From: an uncultured Bacteroides sp.
Lineage (GTDB): Bacteria > Bacteroidota > Bacteroidia > Bacteroidales > Bacteroidaceae
Direction of reading: 5' to 3'
Assembly: GCA_937890825.1 (NCBI GenBank)
Contig: CALADS010000038.1
Location: forward strand, 1 to 64,000
DNA: 64,000 bases
Positions within the stretch are counted from its first letter, which is position 1; every line of letters begins with the position of its first letter. This document shows, one piece after another, positions 16,902 through 25,545 of this stretch. Under the pieces are notes generated by a model. That model worked only from the letters and a program-made list of their open reading frames with translations, was not told the DNA's origin and did no database searches. A program made the position numbers and the translations under genes.

Positions 16902-17087
16902 TCATTCATTTTGCTTTAAAATCTCAGCTAATTCCAAAATCAGCTTTTTAATTTCATCAGCAAAATCCGACTCTGAATACCAACCTTCTTTTTTGAGGTT
17001 ATCTTCAAATCGGAGGAGGGACTTCAATTCATGAAGCAATTCCTCCCGGTCTTTTAGACCTTCCAAGTTGTCAAACATCTCTGTCAT
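16902..17087 (-). CDS. Small acidic helical protein (61 aa)
   Basis: 61 aa, almost all helical and strongly charged (LHELKSLLRFEDNLKKEG), with no membrane segment. It has a clear own promoter containing two palindromic operators. Its size and operator arrangement resemble antitoxin-like or autoregulatory proteins, but no toxin partner is evident, so I do not assign a function. Confidence 0.6.
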   Translation of the reverse strand: MTEMFDNLEGLKDREELLHELKSLLRFEDNLKKEGWYSESDFADEIKKLILELAEILKQNE

Positions 17088-17098
17088 TTAAGACACTG

Positions 17099-17164
17099 CA
17101 AAGATAATAATCTTTTGATTATTGCACAACTTTTCAATGATAAATAATCATCGTTTGATTATTT
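17099..17164 (-). promoter_or_regulatory. Promoter with two AATAATC operators
   Basis: -33 TTG (17127-17129), 20 nt, -7 TATCTTTG (17099-17106). AATAATC-n4-GATTATT fills the spacer (17106-17123). AAATAATCA-n5-TGATTATTT lies upstream at 17142-17164. Two related inverted repeats at one promoter indicate cooperative repression of the 61-aa gene. Confidence 0.65.
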
Positions 17165-17176
17165 TTAACACTACAG

Positions 17177-18046
17177 CTATTTTTTCAGCCTCTCTTCCAT
17201 CCGTTCCTGTTCCTTGAGTATTTCATCCAACGAGTAGAAGGCATCCATCAGCCATCCTTTGCGCACCTGGTCTTTCTTGGTGACATCATGCTGGGCGAGG
17301 CTGTCCAGCAGGCGAAGCTGGCTGTCCAGCACGTTCCGGTGGCTGGATGGGCCGTCACCGCTGAACAGACGCGGGAACAGGCGGCTGTAGTGCTGCAGGC
17401 TACTCTGCACGAACCACAGCATAACTAACTTCCGTTCCGGTGTGAGGGTCTTGAGCTGCTTCACGCTATTCTCTATCGTTTCGACATCGAACTGGCCGTC
17501 CGGACACCACACACAGGCCAAGACTTCTTCCAGTTGTGCCGATCCGTCAATCATGCCGCTCAGATAGGTCTGCAGATACATATATTGCTCAAAGCGCAGG
17601 CTGAACAGGCCGTTGCCGCTGCCTTTATAGTCGGTGCCTCCGATGACTAGGTTAGGATAGGGGTCAATGTGCAGTTCTGGCGCAATGACATAGCGGGGTG
17701 GCTGTCCGCTGGGTGATGCTTCTGCTTCAACCGGCTGCACCAGGTAGTCCATCAGTTCGGCGAGTAGCACAAATTGTTCTGCATCCATCCGGTATCGTTT
17801 CCGCCCGATGACTAGGGTCGTGATAGACGGTTCCATGCCTAGCTCATGCAGGATGATGCTTCCAAAATGCTGTGGGGCCTGTCTGATATGTGCCTGCAGG
17901 CAGTGCAGCACCATGTACAGTTTGATTTGCTGTACCGGTACTTCTTTCTGTAGTTGTCTGGACAGAAACTCCAGCTGTTCCTGACTCAGTTCATCCCAAT
18001 TGCCGGGCACTTGATAACTGTCTTGATCTAGAGTGATAGTTCTCAT
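17177..18046 (-). CDS. Conserved phage protein after the portal
   Basis: 289 aa, overlapping the upstream gene by 4 nt. It is mostly helical and rich in Leu and Gln, with several Trp and Tyr. The early segment (YQVPGNWDELSQEQLEFL) is followed by helices. Placement between head genes and tail genes would suit a tail assembly chaperone or head completion factor. No frameshifted second product was found. Function unassigned. Confidence 0.5.
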   Translation of the reverse strand: MRTITLDQDSYQVPGNWDELSQEQLEFLSRQLQKEVPVQQIKLYMVLHCLQAHIRQAPQHFGSIILHELGMEPSITTLVIGRKRYRMDAEQFVLLAELMDYLVQPVEAEASPSGQPPRYVIAPELHIDPYPNLVIGGTDYKGSGNGLFSLRFEQYMYLQTYLSGMIDGSAQLEEVLACVWCPDGQFDVETIENSVKQLKTLTPERKLVMLWFVQSSLQHYSRLFPRLFSGDGPSSHRNVLDSQLRLLDSLAQHDVTKKDQVRKGWLMDAFYSLDEILKEQERMEERLKK

Positions 18047-18963
18047 ACTACGCTAGTGAATATTTTTTTATCCTTGCGGTTAAAGTCGATGCCGGCGGTG
18101 CTGGGAGCTACCCCCAGTTCTGTGGCGTTTTCATTCAAAAAATTATGGATGCTGGCTGCATAGAAGTCGGCTTGTTCCTGAAAGAAGTTGCCGTTGTCTT
18201 CTATATCCCGATACAGCGGGCGGATCAGCGGCTGATACTCCAGCTTACCGCTGTGCTGACGTTCCTGATGTGACGTCATGCTGGTATAGAGTGCGGCACT
18301 GCCGTTGCATACATAGCGGATGCAAAGGTTTTTCAGCACCAGTTCCTTGGTGGTCAGCTTGCCGCCTTTCAATAGTTTCTCATACAGCTCATCGTTCAGC
18401 CAGCTTCGCAGATTACGTTCCTGCAGTTGGCACATGGTCGGTATCAGTTCACGGTAGGTCATTACGCTGTAGTCGATGTTCACCATGCCGATGTTCTGAT
18501 ATTCCTGGGCTGATTTGACCAGGCAGTTGACCGTCTTTGTCTGTTGGCTAAATTCGATGTATTCCGGATATTCCTCAGGATGCGTATCAAGGTAACTTAG
18601 CAGCCGGTCCAGCGCCTGCATACCTCGAAAAAACAGATTCTCACGGGCATTGGCTATCTTGGCTTCATTGGCGGGTGAACGCTTGCCTTGCTGGTTGTCT
18701 ACCGTGATACCGCTGTCGCCAAACATGACTCCTAATTCATGCGTACCGAGCGCCAGGGCTAACGGCCCCTGAGCTCGACGCACTAACGGCACAACTACGT
18801 TATCATTCTGCTCAAGTACCTTAATCAAGGTACTCTCACCAATCTGCGGTGCTATATAGATGTCGAGAGCATCATTTAAAAAGGGCTGCAGACTCTCCCA
18901 GGGGATAGTGGCGTTAATCTTGACGACTTGCTTCAGTTCGTCGATGTCTTTGATAAATGTCAT
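18043..18963 (-). CDS. Phage head/neck protein (DUF6712-like)
   Basis: 306 aa, between the portal gene (2-nt gap) and the 289-aa gene (ATGA overlap). The opening MTFIKDIDELKQVVKINAT and the following helical repeats recall a Bacteroides phage family I know as DUF6712, usually next to portal genes. It lacks membrane segments. A neck or connector role is likely; the family name is from memory and tentative. Confidence 0.5.
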   Translation of the reverse strand: MTFIKDIDELKQVVKINATIPWESLQPFLNDALDIYIAPQIGESTLIKVLEQNDNVVVPLVRRAQGPLALALGTHELGVMFGDSGITVDNQQGKRSPANEAKIANARENLFFRGMQALDRLLSYLDTHPEEYPEYIEFSQQTKTVNCLVKSAQEYQNIGMVNIDYSVMTYRELIPTMCQLQERNLRSWLNDELYEKLLKGGKLTTKELVLKNLCIRYVCNGSAALYTSMTSHQERQHSGKLEYQPLIRPLYRDIEDNGNFFQEQADFYAASIHNFLNENATELGVAPSTAGIDFNRKDKKIFTSVV

Positions 18964-18965
18964 AA

Positions 18966-20396
18966 TTATTCCTCCGTACTTTTAGGCATTCCTATGTTTT
19001 TTGTGGCTCCCGTTCCTTTGTCCAGGGTAGTGAGCTGGCAGTTCACGATTTCAAAGTAGATATCACTGGGCCAGCCGTTCATTTTCTTGGCGATATACAG
19101 CGGTGCGAGCGTCAGGTCTTGATAACGGCGCATCATGGCCTGTTCGATGATAAACAGTTCTCGGGCTTCGGTTCCGTTGATGCTCTTACCTTTGCCGGGC
19201 GAGGCACCGATGATGGACGGGTGCACGCCCATGGCATAACAGATGGTGTTGCTCACTTCTTCGCTGTCTTCGATATATTCCCCGCCGCTCATCTGTTTGG
19301 CGTCGAGCTGCTGGATGATGATATCCTTTTCTTCGTATCCCTTGACCTTATCGTAGCGAAATTCGGACACAAATCCCTTGCCGGCATTTTCTTCCCCGGC
19401 TAAGAAGTCATTCAAATCTTGCAAAAATTGTTGACGGCACTCTGCACGTTTATTGGTGTCAGTCAGTTGCTTGGCTGCATAGAGTTTATCCCAATAGCTG
19501 TCACGAATATAGACGATGTAGCGCAGGGCCATTTGGTTCTTGATAAGCGCTTTCTTATACACGGGTATGGCGGCCGAGAAGTCATACCAGCCGCTGGCAA
19601 ACACACTCCACCAGTATGGCCGTGGATAATAGAATCGTCCCGGTGTGTTGATGCGCAGGTTATGTACGAACATGCGTTCTTTCCCTGTCTTCCGCTTCCC
19701 GTCCCGGTTGGGTATTAGCCCCATACGTTGGCGCAGGTCATACAGTGTATATTGCCGGTCTAACAGGGGCGTAGCGACGGCGTCAGAGGCTATGCCTTCA
19801 GCCCATTCCGCACTGTAACCATGCCACTCGCTTTTCCCGGTCTTTTCGTCCAATACAGAAATCAGGCTGCAGGTAGTTTCCAGTGCCTTGATTTGCACAA
19901 GTCTGGGCGGTTCGTTTTTGTCAAAATAATACTTCACATAGGCGTCGTTGAAGATGGCCAGGTCGTTGGCGATTTCAAGTCGGGTCTGGTCGTAATCGTT
20001 GTTTTCGATGAACTCAAAGATTTCCGGGCATTCGTCCGCCAGCACTTCTTCTTTCACTACCTTGCCGCTTTCATCTTTCTTCTTGCGATAGATCAGGATG
20101 CCGTCACCCAGGATGATCTTATTCTTATGCTCGACATTACTGCCCACGGTGACATTGCTGCCTATGTTCTTCATAATCTCGTAGGCGAGCTGATTGCCGT
20201 TCCCACGAGGTACAAATGATATTTCCGCTTTATGGTTCTTGCATGCCACGGGGATGCCATCTACCTTGCGGTCGGTCACGATATCCGTGGTATCCTTGAA
20301 TACTACGATTTCTTTTCCACCACACAGCACACCATAGCAGGCATAGCCCGGCTTGGCTGATGTGAGATTCCCTTGATTTTTGATTGTCTGTTTCAT
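18966..20396 (-). CDS. Portal protein
   Basis: 476 aa. It would form the dodecameric vertex ring through which DNA is packaged. Characteristic features are the mixed alpha/beta N-terminal half and a loop containing RFYYPRPYWWS. A C-terminal segment (SNTICYAMGVHPSIIGASPGKG, about 405-426) matches the usual portal pattern 'l..a.gvP..llG', and is followed by NGTEARELFII and the final helices. It lies in the operon behind late promoter P4, next to the terminase block from which it is separated by the inserted + strand cargo. Confidence 0.85.
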   Translation of the reverse strand: MKQTIKNQGNLTSAKPGYACYGVLCGGKEIVVFKDTTDIVTDRKVDGIPVACKNHKAEISFVPRGNGNQLAYEIMKNIGSNVTVGSNVEHKNKIILGDGILIYRKKKDESGKVVKEEVLADECPEIFEFIENNDYDQTRLEIANDLAIFNDAYVKYYFDKNEPPRLVQIKALETTCSLISVLDEKTGKSEWHGYSAEWAEGIASDAVATPLLDRQYTLYDLRQRMGLIPNRDGKRKTGKERMFVHNLRINTPGRFYYPRPYWWSVFASGWYDFSAAIPVYKKALIKNQMALRYIVYIRDSYWDKLYAAKQLTDTNKRAECRQQFLQDLNDFLAGEENAGKGFVSEFRYDKVKGYEEKDIIIQQLDAKQMSGGEYIEDSEEVSNTICYAMGVHPSIIGASPGKGKSINGTEARELFIIEQAMMRRYQDLTLAPLYIAKKMNGWPSDIYFEIVNCQLTTLDKGTGATKNIGMPKSTEE

Positions 20397-20399
20397 ATG

Positions 20400-20651
20400 C
20401 TAAAAAAATACTTTCATTCCGTTGATGTAGGTGATGAGACATTTCCGCAGGGTGCGTGGTTTATCCTCACCATGCACGAGGATGTTGACAGTAGCTCCCT
20501 TGCTGTGAACTGAGCTGAGCACGGCAGCTGGATAGAATACCAGTTCGCCTGTACTTTTCTTGCAGTATTGGATGCTGAACTCCAGAGGGCGGCCGTTGAC
20601 GCGACGCTCCATGATGCCGATGACCTTGCTGTGATGGATTCTTTCTAACAT
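20400..20651 (-). CDS. Small protein leading the portal operon
   Basis: 83 aa, starting MLERIHHSKVIGIMERR. This start lies downstream of the -7 box of P4; the longer frame would begin upstream of the promoter and is rejected. It appears to be a compact beta-rich protein. Only 3 nt separate it from the portal ATG. It may be a minor head or decoration protein. Family unknown. Confidence 0.6.
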   Translation of the reverse strand: MLERIHHSKVIGIMERRVNGRPLEFSIQYCKKSTGELVFYPAAVLSSVHSKGATVNILVHGEDKPRTLRKCLITYINGMKVFF

Positions 20652-20686
20652 AATTTGTTGATTTATTTCATCTGAATGTTTTGATA

Positions 20687-20722
20687 CAAAGATATTGGCA
20701 CAGACGAACGAGATAAAGGACA
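20687..20722 (-). promoter_or_regulatory. Late promoter P4
   Basis: TGTCCTTTA, 19 nt, TATCTTTG, 35 nt before the ATG of the 83-aa gene. It restarts late transcription just downstream of the inserted cargo region. Confidence 0.82.
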
Positions 20723-20759
20723 CGTTAACGGCTGATATTCATGGACGATGCGTGTGAGG

Positions 20760-21515
20760 GGGAGGTGCGATAAAAGTTTGTTCCCAAATTCACGGCAGCA
20801 TATAACAGAAAAAAAAATCTTTCAGCCGAAACTTTTTCCGAGGGCGCTGCGAGGTCGTTTCCGACAGGAAAGGGAAAATTTTCCCTTTATAACCCTTTTT
20901 CTTTCTGACACCTTGCATTTTATGTTTTAAAACATAGGAATGCAAGGCGCGCCGCCGCTGCCCCGGAAGAGAGCGTAAAAGCAGGCTTTCCCACACACTT
21001 TCGGGGCAGCGGCGGTTCAGCGGTAGCCGGCGGCTGATAGTACGCAGGTCTGTACCGATAAGTGCCCGAACGAGCCGAACACCCATCTCCTGCAGACCGC
21101 TTATCCTTCAGTACGGCTCAATACGGTTTCCAACCACCTTTCACCATACTTCAGTCCAATGGTAAGCGTAAACGCTTGTCGAACTTCCGTTTCTATTTCC
21201 GAAGCTCCTGAATCATATCCGGGTGGGTCTGTCGCGGTAGTTGTCCTTTTCGGCCGCGAAGGTAAATCAGATGACGACACGCAAGAACAGGCGTTGTTGG
21301 GCAAAAAAATCTCCACCCTACAGGTAGTATTCAGGCATTCTGTTTTTGCATCAATTCTTGCTTTAGTCTTTCATCTGACCTTCGAATGCGGCATAAAAGG
21401 CAAACATACCGCCGGCTGACAGACGCACCGGAATAAAAAAAAAGTCGCTTCGGGAAACGGAATCTGAAAAAGGCTCCACCCGCGACCTCAAGAAACCCAG
21501 AATAAAGATTTAAAA
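20760..21515. other. Non-coding, structured, integrative-element-like DNA
   Basis: About 750 bp without a credible gene. It is GC-rich in the middle and unlike the flanks. It contains CCTTGCATT/AATGCAAGG arms (20911-20947) around a TGTTTTAAAACA palindrome. Perfect 14-bp arms CCGCCGCTGCCCCG and complement follow at 20952-20965 and 21002-21015. I recall very similar sequence near cargo genes of Bacteroides conjugative transposons, but cannot verify. Short open frames here on both strands look spurious. Confidence 0.6.
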
Positions 21516-21523
21516 GTTACGAT

Positions 21524-22093
21524 ATGAAAACAAATTACATTCCAAAAGCATGGTTAATTCAATGGCATAAGCCGATGATTTCTCTGTATGAGTATGTTCC
21601 CACTCGTTTTGAGGCAACTGACAGAGAGAAGAAAATACGCTCACTGATATGGGACTTCAAAGCGGGGAAGCGCACCAAACAAGTGGCTGCAATCGTAGCC
21701 GATAAGATAACGGAAAAATTTGGTTCTTTCGCTGAAAACATTGTGTTTGCGTGCATTCCGGCAAGTTCAGCCGACCGGACAGAAACACGTTATCATGATT
21801 TTTGCGAGGAAGTGGCTAGGCTTTGCGGCTGCATGAACGGATATAACGCTATCAAGGTGGACGGCAGCCGCATGGCCATTCATGAAACGAATAAAGGGAA
21901 ATCTGTCAAAAATACGGAAACTATTACTTTGAATGCTGATTTTTTCAACGGAAAAAGAGTTGTGATTTTTGATGACATCTTGACAAAGGGATATTCTTAC
22001 GCAAGTTTCGCTACAGCTATAGAAAACTTGGGTGCAGAGGTGTTAGGAGGCCTTTTCTTGGGTAAAACAATGAATAATTACTATAATAATTAA
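21524..22093 (+). CDS. Phosphoribosyltransferase-like protein
   Basis: 189 aa with the PRPP-binding motif VVIFDDILTKGYS near residue 145-158, in which two acidic residues follow a hydrophobic strand, as in type I PRTases and ComF-like proteins. The substrate is unknown. It lies on the + strand, against the flanking phage genes, with 4 nt before the RadC-like gene. The pair resembles cargo of Bacteroides integrative elements. A role in nucleotide salvage or in a defence-like process is possible; only the fold is supported. Confidence 0.75.
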   Translation: MKTNYIPKAWLIQWHKPMISLYEYVPTRFEATDREKKIRSLIWDFKAGKRTKQVAAIVADKITEKFGSFAENIVFACIPASSADRTETRYHDFCEEVARLCGCMNGYNAIKVDGSRMAIHETNKGKSVKNTETITLNADFFNGKRVVIFDDILTKGYSYASFATAIENLGAEVLGGLFLGKTMNNYYNN

Positions 22094-22097
22094 GGAT

Positions 22098-22709
22098 ATG
22101 AGAAGAAGAAAAATGTACGACCCTTTGCAGTTATCCTTGTGGAATAAATTTGATGATATGACTGACAGCCAAATTTTGGCGGGTATCACAAGGAAAGAAG
22201 AATTTATAGATGATGATTCTTTTGGTAGTTACCGGATGCAGAAAATTTTTAACCGGTTGACGCCACACACGAGACGAGTGGCGGAGTCCGTGATTGAACT
22301 ATATAAGCGTAGGGATATTCCGAAAATTAGACATGAGAAAATGACAAACAGCATGGCTGTCAGTGAATTGATGCAGCCGAAGATTGGCGATATTACGCAC
22401 GAGGAATTTTGGATTATCGGGCTGAACAACAACAATAAGATGATTGCTCATAAAAGGATTTCTATGGGAGGTCTTGACCAAACAGCCGCAGACGTGCGGA
22501 TTATCTTCCGTGAATTGATTTTGATGAATGCTACGGCTTTTATAGCAGTCCATAATCATCCGAGTGGAAACTTGCATCCGAGCAGACAGGATAAGGAATT
22601 GACCAAGAAAATAGCTCAGGCAGGCAGTATCATGAGCATAAGGCTGTTGGACCATATTATTATAGCATCCGATGGATATTATAGCTTTAACGATGAAGGT
22701 GTTTTATAA
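22098..22709 (+). CDS. RadC-like JAB-domain protein
   Basis: 203 aa. The C-terminal half carries the JAB/MPN+ metal motif HNHPSGN-x3-SRQD (about residues 152-165) and a following DHIIIASDGYYSF strand, diagnostic of RadC-family proteins. The N-terminal half (1-85) is helical and lacks the usual HhH core, so it is a short mobile-element type RadC. The biochemical function of this family is unsettled. It forms a two-gene unit with the PRTase-like gene and ends before a large hairpin. Confidence 0.85.
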   Translation: MRRRKMYDPLQLSLWNKFDDMTDSQILAGITRKEEFIDDDSFGSYRMQKIFNRLTPHTRRVAESVIELYKRRDIPKIRHEKMTNSMAVSELMQPKIGDITHEEFWIIGLNNNNKMIAHKRISMGGLDQTAADVRIIFRELILMNATAFIAVHNHPSGNLHPSRQDKELTKKIAQAGSIMSIRLLDHIIIASDGYYSFNDEGVL

Positions 22710-22741
22710 ATCTTGACAATTTGAAAGGGTGGGCATAGGCG

Positions 22742-22779
22742 CCCGCCCCTTTTTGCGGGTCAGCGCAAAAAGGGGCGGG
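22742..22779. terminator. Perfect 16-bp hairpin after the RadC-like gene
   Basis: CCCGCCCCTTTTTGCG, a 6-nt loop, and its exact complement. It lies between convergent genes (RadC-like and terminase) and probably stops transcription from both sides, although the external T run is absent. Confidence 0.55.
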
Positions 22780-22832
22780 TCCCGGTCATAGGTGGAATGG
22801 GGCTTTCTTCCGTTCCTTCAACCACGGAGGGG

Positions 22833-24548
22833 TTATTTCTTACCCAGAAATACATAGCCGGTACTGCTGCTGTGGCTGGCGCTGTCTTGGAAGAAGAAGT
22901 TCATGCCGTACCAAAGTGTGTCGAATGCGTCCGTGACATGGGTCTTGTATTCGTCAGGGTTGTCGGCGGTGTCTTCGGTACTTTCTACGCTTTTGTCTTT
23001 TTCAAATCCGTTCCTTCCTTGACGGATACCGGCCTGTTCCATAGCGATTTTCAAGAATTCATTGTTGTATAGGTTGAATTGTATCCAGAGAAAATCGGGG
23101 TCTCCTTTCAAGCTGCGGTCTATCATCAGGTGCTTCCAGTCGTGCTTGGGAGCCTGACCTACATACACCATGTTGACCTGATAACCTTCGGCGATGAAGG
23201 TGCGCTCGATGGTGTCTGCATAGCTTTCGGTGCTGGTGGCATTCTCCCAGGTGAAGGTGTGGTCATAATAGACGATAATCTCCTTGTTCAGTTTCGGACG
23301 GTAGTAGTCGGCGACCCGTTTCACCAGGTCGGTCAGCTTACTGGGTGTCTTGACGTAGAATGATTTCAGCACGCGCAGGGTACCTTCATCTTTCTGACCG
23401 ACGACAGCGGTACAGATAGAGGCGTTGGCATCGAAAGCGATATGGAGGGGGGCGTTGAAATCGAGGTCGCCATCACCCAGACAGCCAGATTTCTCCAGGC
23501 GGTTCCAGTCGGATCCGAGCGCACTGAGCCGCCCGTTGTCGCTGGGGGTGTAGAAATGCACGTTTTCATCGAGGGCGCTGTAGAATCCGTTGGCGATCTT
23601 AAAGATGCGCTCGTTCAGAAAGGCGGTTCGCCACACCAGTGCCGGAGAATCACGCTTCATCTGCCAAATGTAGTCTTCGCCCACCACTTCTAAGTTATCA
23701 AATATATCGTATTCACCGTAAAATAGGGTATATTCTCGCTGTTTCCCGGCTTCCGGACGGACGGGTGGCTGATAGCGTCTGGCCAGGTCTAGGTCTTTCT
23801 GCAGACGGCTGATTTTCTTCTGTACATGCTCAGTAAGCGGCTTTCGCTTATATTCCATCAGCTCTTTATAAAGGGTGCGGATAAGGTTGATGTGGTCGTT
23901 ATTCATTTCGTTGACCTTGTCCAAGAGCCAGCGACCGACTCCGCTGGTGGGCATATCGCTGGAGTAGCAGGTACTGTGATGGTGCGGGCAGTGGCCGAAA
24001 TACTGTACATTACCACGATTGGCCGGGTTGACTTCGGTCTTGATTTTGTCATAATTCAAGAATTTAGCTTCAGGTCCTATAATCCAGTCAATACTCATAG
24101 AGTTGGCTGACATGCTTTGGCTGAAGCTCAAGATCACCATCACGGTGCCGTTCCAAAAGTGAAAGGCGTTGGCCCATCCCTCGCCGGTAAGCGGTCTCAC
24201 AGGGTCACGATAGCCCATCGAGGCCGGAGCTTTGTGCCCGACCACATAGTGTATGTTTTGCACATACCCCCATTCGGATAAGGCTTTACAGATAGCCGGC
24301 AGGGTGTTGCTCCAGGCTTTGGCATAGCTGGGTGAGATGAGAGCGCCCAGGCTGCCGGGCATTTCCCACACGTTTCGCAGGATGAAACGGGCATCAATGC
24401 CTTCTGATTTTCCGGTACCGCGGGCGGCTAGAATGACTTCATCATGCGCACCGATAGCCATGCACTGGCGCTGCATGAGGTTGAAGAATTTTTTTACGAC
24501 GTTGGCGGATTGGAGCCAGAGGTCGTGCATCGAAAATTTTGCGCTCAT
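22833..24548 (-). CDS. Terminase large subunit
   Basis: 571 aa. It is the ATP-driven DNA packaging motor and nuclease. Walker A AARGTGKS is at residues 41-48, and the hydrophobic strand SIDWIIGPEAKF around 154-165 is a Walker B candidate. The nuclease half includes LHIAFDANAS and, near the C-terminus, HVTDAFDTLWYG, giving the expected acidic residues. It overlaps the upstream gene by 4 nt (ATGA). Its length is normal for the family. Confidence 0.92.
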   Translation of the reverse strand: MSAKFSMHDLWLQSANVVKKFFNLMQRQCMAIGAHDEVILAARGTGKSEGIDARFILRNVWEMPGSLGALISPSYAKAWSNTLPAICKALSEWGYVQNIHYVVGHKAPASMGYRDPVRPLTGEGWANAFHFWNGTVMVILSFSQSMSANSMSIDWIIGPEAKFLNYDKIKTEVNPANRGNVQYFGHCPHHHSTCYSSDMPTSGVGRWLLDKVNEMNNDHINLIRTLYKELMEYKRKPLTEHVQKKISRLQKDLDLARRYQPPVRPEAGKQREYTLFYGEYDIFDNLEVVGEDYIWQMKRDSPALVWRTAFLNERIFKIANGFYSALDENVHFYTPSDNGRLSALGSDWNRLEKSGCLGDGDLDFNAPLHIAFDANASICTAVVGQKDEGTLRVLKSFYVKTPSKLTDLVKRVADYYRPKLNKEIIVYYDHTFTWENATSTESYADTIERTFIAEGYQVNMVYVGQAPKHDWKHLMIDRSLKGDPDFLWIQFNLYNNEFLKIAMEQAGIRQGRNGFEKDKSVESTEDTADNPDEYKTHVTDAFDTLWYGMNFFFQDSASHSSSTGYVFLGKK

Positions 24549-25261
24549 AACAGTCCCTCCTGTGTTCCCAAATCGTCCAAAACTGCACTAAAATCGTCTT
24601 TTCTAGCGATGAAATCGCCATTTTCGACCGTTTTCTCCGTATTTCCGTTCTTTAATTGAGAATTTTTCTCATTTTCTTCGTCTATCACTTCGGCTTCTTC
24701 GGCATCTGCGTAGGCTTGGCCTTTGGCCAGTGCACGCAGCTGTTTGCGACGTTCTTCCAGGTTGTCTATCTTGGTCAGACCTTCAATCAGGGTATAGTCG
24801 TCGGTCGGTTCAAAGCTGGGCGGTATCAATTTATCAAAATCAAACTGAGAGTCTTCCTTGTCGCATCGGGTGTACTTTCCGAGTTTGTCCAGAGCGGCGG
24901 CTGCACCCTTGGCATCTCCTTTGTCCATCGCCATGGTGTAGGCTTTCTTCGCGCCCTCGACAATCAGGTAGCGGTACCAGTTCTTGGCGGCCAGCTCAAT
25001 ACTGCCCAGCAGCCGGTTGCACATGGCGATATCCCGGTAGGCTTGGCTTTGGCTGACGGGGTCTGCCATACCGCCGCATCCGTGCATCAAAAAGTTCACG
25101 AGTTCCTGATCCTCCACAAAGGGGTCTTGCATCCGCTTGCTTACGCACAGCATCATGCGTTCACGGATGGCTTCTTCCTTAGGCGTCAGGTACTGAACGG
25201 CTTCTTTTTTATCCTTATACAGTACGCGCTGTATCTTGTCAAAGGTGGTGTCTGTTTTCAT
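24545..25261 (-). CDS. Packaging-operon protein, candidate small terminase
   Basis: 238 aa, overlapping terminase at its end and the 95-aa gene at its start (ATGA at both). It is helical, with an acidic Glu/Asn-rich linker (EEAEVIDEENEKNSQL) near the C-terminus, whose last residues could contact the large subunit. Small terminases usually sit exactly here. No clear HTH is visible, so the role is provisional; the 95-aa neighbour is the alternative. Confidence 0.55.
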   Translation of the reverse strand: MKTDTTFDKIQRVLYKDKKEAVQYLTPKEEAIRERMMLCVSKRMQDPFVEDQELVNFLMHGCGGMADPVSQSQAYRDIAMCNRLLGSIELAAKNWYRYLIVEGAKKAYTMAMDKGDAKGAAAALDKLGKYTRCDKEDSQFDFDKLIPPSFEPTDDYTLIEGLTKIDNLEERRKQLRALAKGQAYADAEEAEVIDEENEKNSQLKNGNTEKTVENGDFIARKDDFSAVLDDLGTQEGLL

Positions 25262-25545
25262 TCTTTCGTTATTTGTTCTTTAATGTAGCCGTCCACCAGG
25301 GGACCGGCTGCCGGTGATCCGGCTTTGGCTAACTTGATAACAGTCTTCCGGAGCTCATATTTGGTTTGCAGCCGTCCACGGTGATAGGCGGCATACACAT
25401 CGCTGTACTGGTGGTTCCGGCACATGTCAACAAACAGTTCCCGGTCGTCTGCGGGCAGTTCCAGCAGGATGGCGATTTCAGCCGGCGGCAGCAGGGCTGA
25501 CGACAGTTCCTGTACTTTTTCTAGTTGTTCATCATTCAACGTCAT
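25258..25545 (-). CDS. Small HTH-like packaging protein
   Basis: 95 aa. The start is the ATG giving MTLNDEQLEKV, with GGAGG 9 nt upstream; the longer frame has no such site. The segment LLPPAEIAILLELPADDREL (about 17-36) reads like the helix-turn-helix of small terminases. It is followed by a basic helix. It overlaps the next gene by 4 nt and the upstream gene by 14 nt. Either this or the 238-aa protein is likely the DNA-recognition subunit of the packaging motor. Confidence 0.55.
   Translation of the reverse strand: MTLNDEQLEKVQELSSALLPPAEIAILLELPADDRELFVDMCRNHQYSDVYAAYHRGRLQTKYELRKTVIKLAKAGSPAAGPLVDGYIKEQITKE

Noticed and set aside
16404..17087. Toxin-antitoxin pair
   Set aside because: The operator layout fits, but neither neighbour shows toxin motifs and a terminator-like hairpin separates them.
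20790..21419. Open frames of 71-98 aa in the cargo non-coding region
   Set aside because: They cover inverted repeats, have odd Arg/Pro-rich composition and no regulatory signals.
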